This document shows positions 31,791 to 31,852 of a stretch of DNA of 31,852 nucleotides, piece by piece. The stretch lies in assembly GCA_964648215.1 (NCBI GenBank), contig CAZYMF010000035.1, forward strand, positions 1-31,852, read 5' to 3'. How positions within the stretch are numbered: the stretch's first letter is position 1; the number at the start of each line of letters is the position of its first letter. Under the pieces are notes generated by a model that worked only from the letters and a program-made list of their open reading frames with translations, searched no databases and was not told the DNA's origin. The position numbers and the translations under genes are program-made. This stretch comes from CAZYMF01 sp964648215. GTDB lineage: Bacteria; Desulfobacterota; Binatia; HRBIN30; JACQVA1.

Positions 31791-31852
31791 ACAGCCTCAA
31801 CGCGGGCGATCAGCCGCGCGGCGCCTTGGCCGCGGCGGCTGGATCGGCATTG
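31791..31852. other. Right edge of the window
   Basis: No plus-strand gene begins here. On the minus strand a frame entering from the right edge would end at 31810-31812 (last residues NADPAAAAKAPRG), which could be the C-terminus of a convergent gene. The evidence is too short to identify it. Confidence 0.2.

Noticed and set aside
1..31852. tRNA, rRNA or riboswitch
   Set aside because: No cloverleaf-like arms with a TTCGA-type loop, rRNA signature or known riboswitch core was recognised in the intergenic stretches.

Overview
The window is about 31.9 kb of GC-rich DNA (roughly two thirds G+C by eye). It is a scaffold with five runs of exactly 100 N (1277-1376, 4284-4383, 13905-14004, 18752-18851, 23587-23686). 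These are best read as assembly gaps of unknown true length, so this is probably a metagenome-derived or draft genome. Gene content is a mix of class III (CaiB/BaiF) CoA-transferases, luciferase-like flavin/F420 oxidoreductases, acyl-CoA dehydrogenases, crotonases and hot-dog hydratases. Together with a REP-type transposase remnant and hyper-palindromic intergenic repeats, this suits lineages such as Candidatus Binatia/Binatota or another deltaproteobacterial-like soil or sediment bacterium. That placement is inference; no rRNA or other marker gene is present.

Layout. Positions 1-1376 hold a degenerate RAYT transposase fragment and a minus-strand toxin-antitoxin pair (ribbon-helix-helix antitoxin, PIN toxin). 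Positions 1618-4239 (+) are a crotonase and two luciferase-like monooxygenase (LLM) genes. Positions 4259-7555 (-) are two CaiB CoA-transferases and an NAD-dependent epimerase/SDR. Positions 7668-16096 (+) encode a DUF1214 protein, an NMO-type flavoprotein, a small ORF, EtfB, EtfA, a DUF35 Zn-ribbon/OB protein, a thiolase-like protein, a third LLM and a second crotonase. Positions 16105-17169 (-) hold a fourth LLM, a paralogue of the third. Positions 17354-31728 (+) form one long array: acyl-CoA dehydrogenase, AMACR-like CaiB, second acyl-CoA dehydrogenase, double hot-dog hydratase, KstD-like flavoprotein, two adjacent CaiB proteins, a third acyl-CoA dehydrogenase, an SDR, a MaoC hydratase and a Tat-exported type II DMSO-reductase-family molybdoenzyme.

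Taken together this reads as a catabolic island that activates, racemises and beta-oxidises branched or polycyclic acyl-CoA substrates. CoA-transferases attach CoA (no AMP-forming acyl-CoA ligase is in the window), and an AMACR-like enzyme sets methyl stereochemistry. Acyl-CoA dehydrogenases pass electrons to EtfAB, hydratases and SDRs follow, and a thiolase/DUF35 pair cleaves the chain. The KstD-like enzyme and the molybdoenzyme (relatives oxidise ethylbenzene, alkanes or the sterol side chain) point to a steroid, isoprenoid or hydrocarbon substrate, but this is not proven by the sequence. Two copies of the palindrome GAACAAACGTTTGTT, upstream of the NMO gene and in the divergent promoter of the largest array, suggest a TetR-type regulon similar in architecture to KstR2. 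No regulator gene lies in the window.
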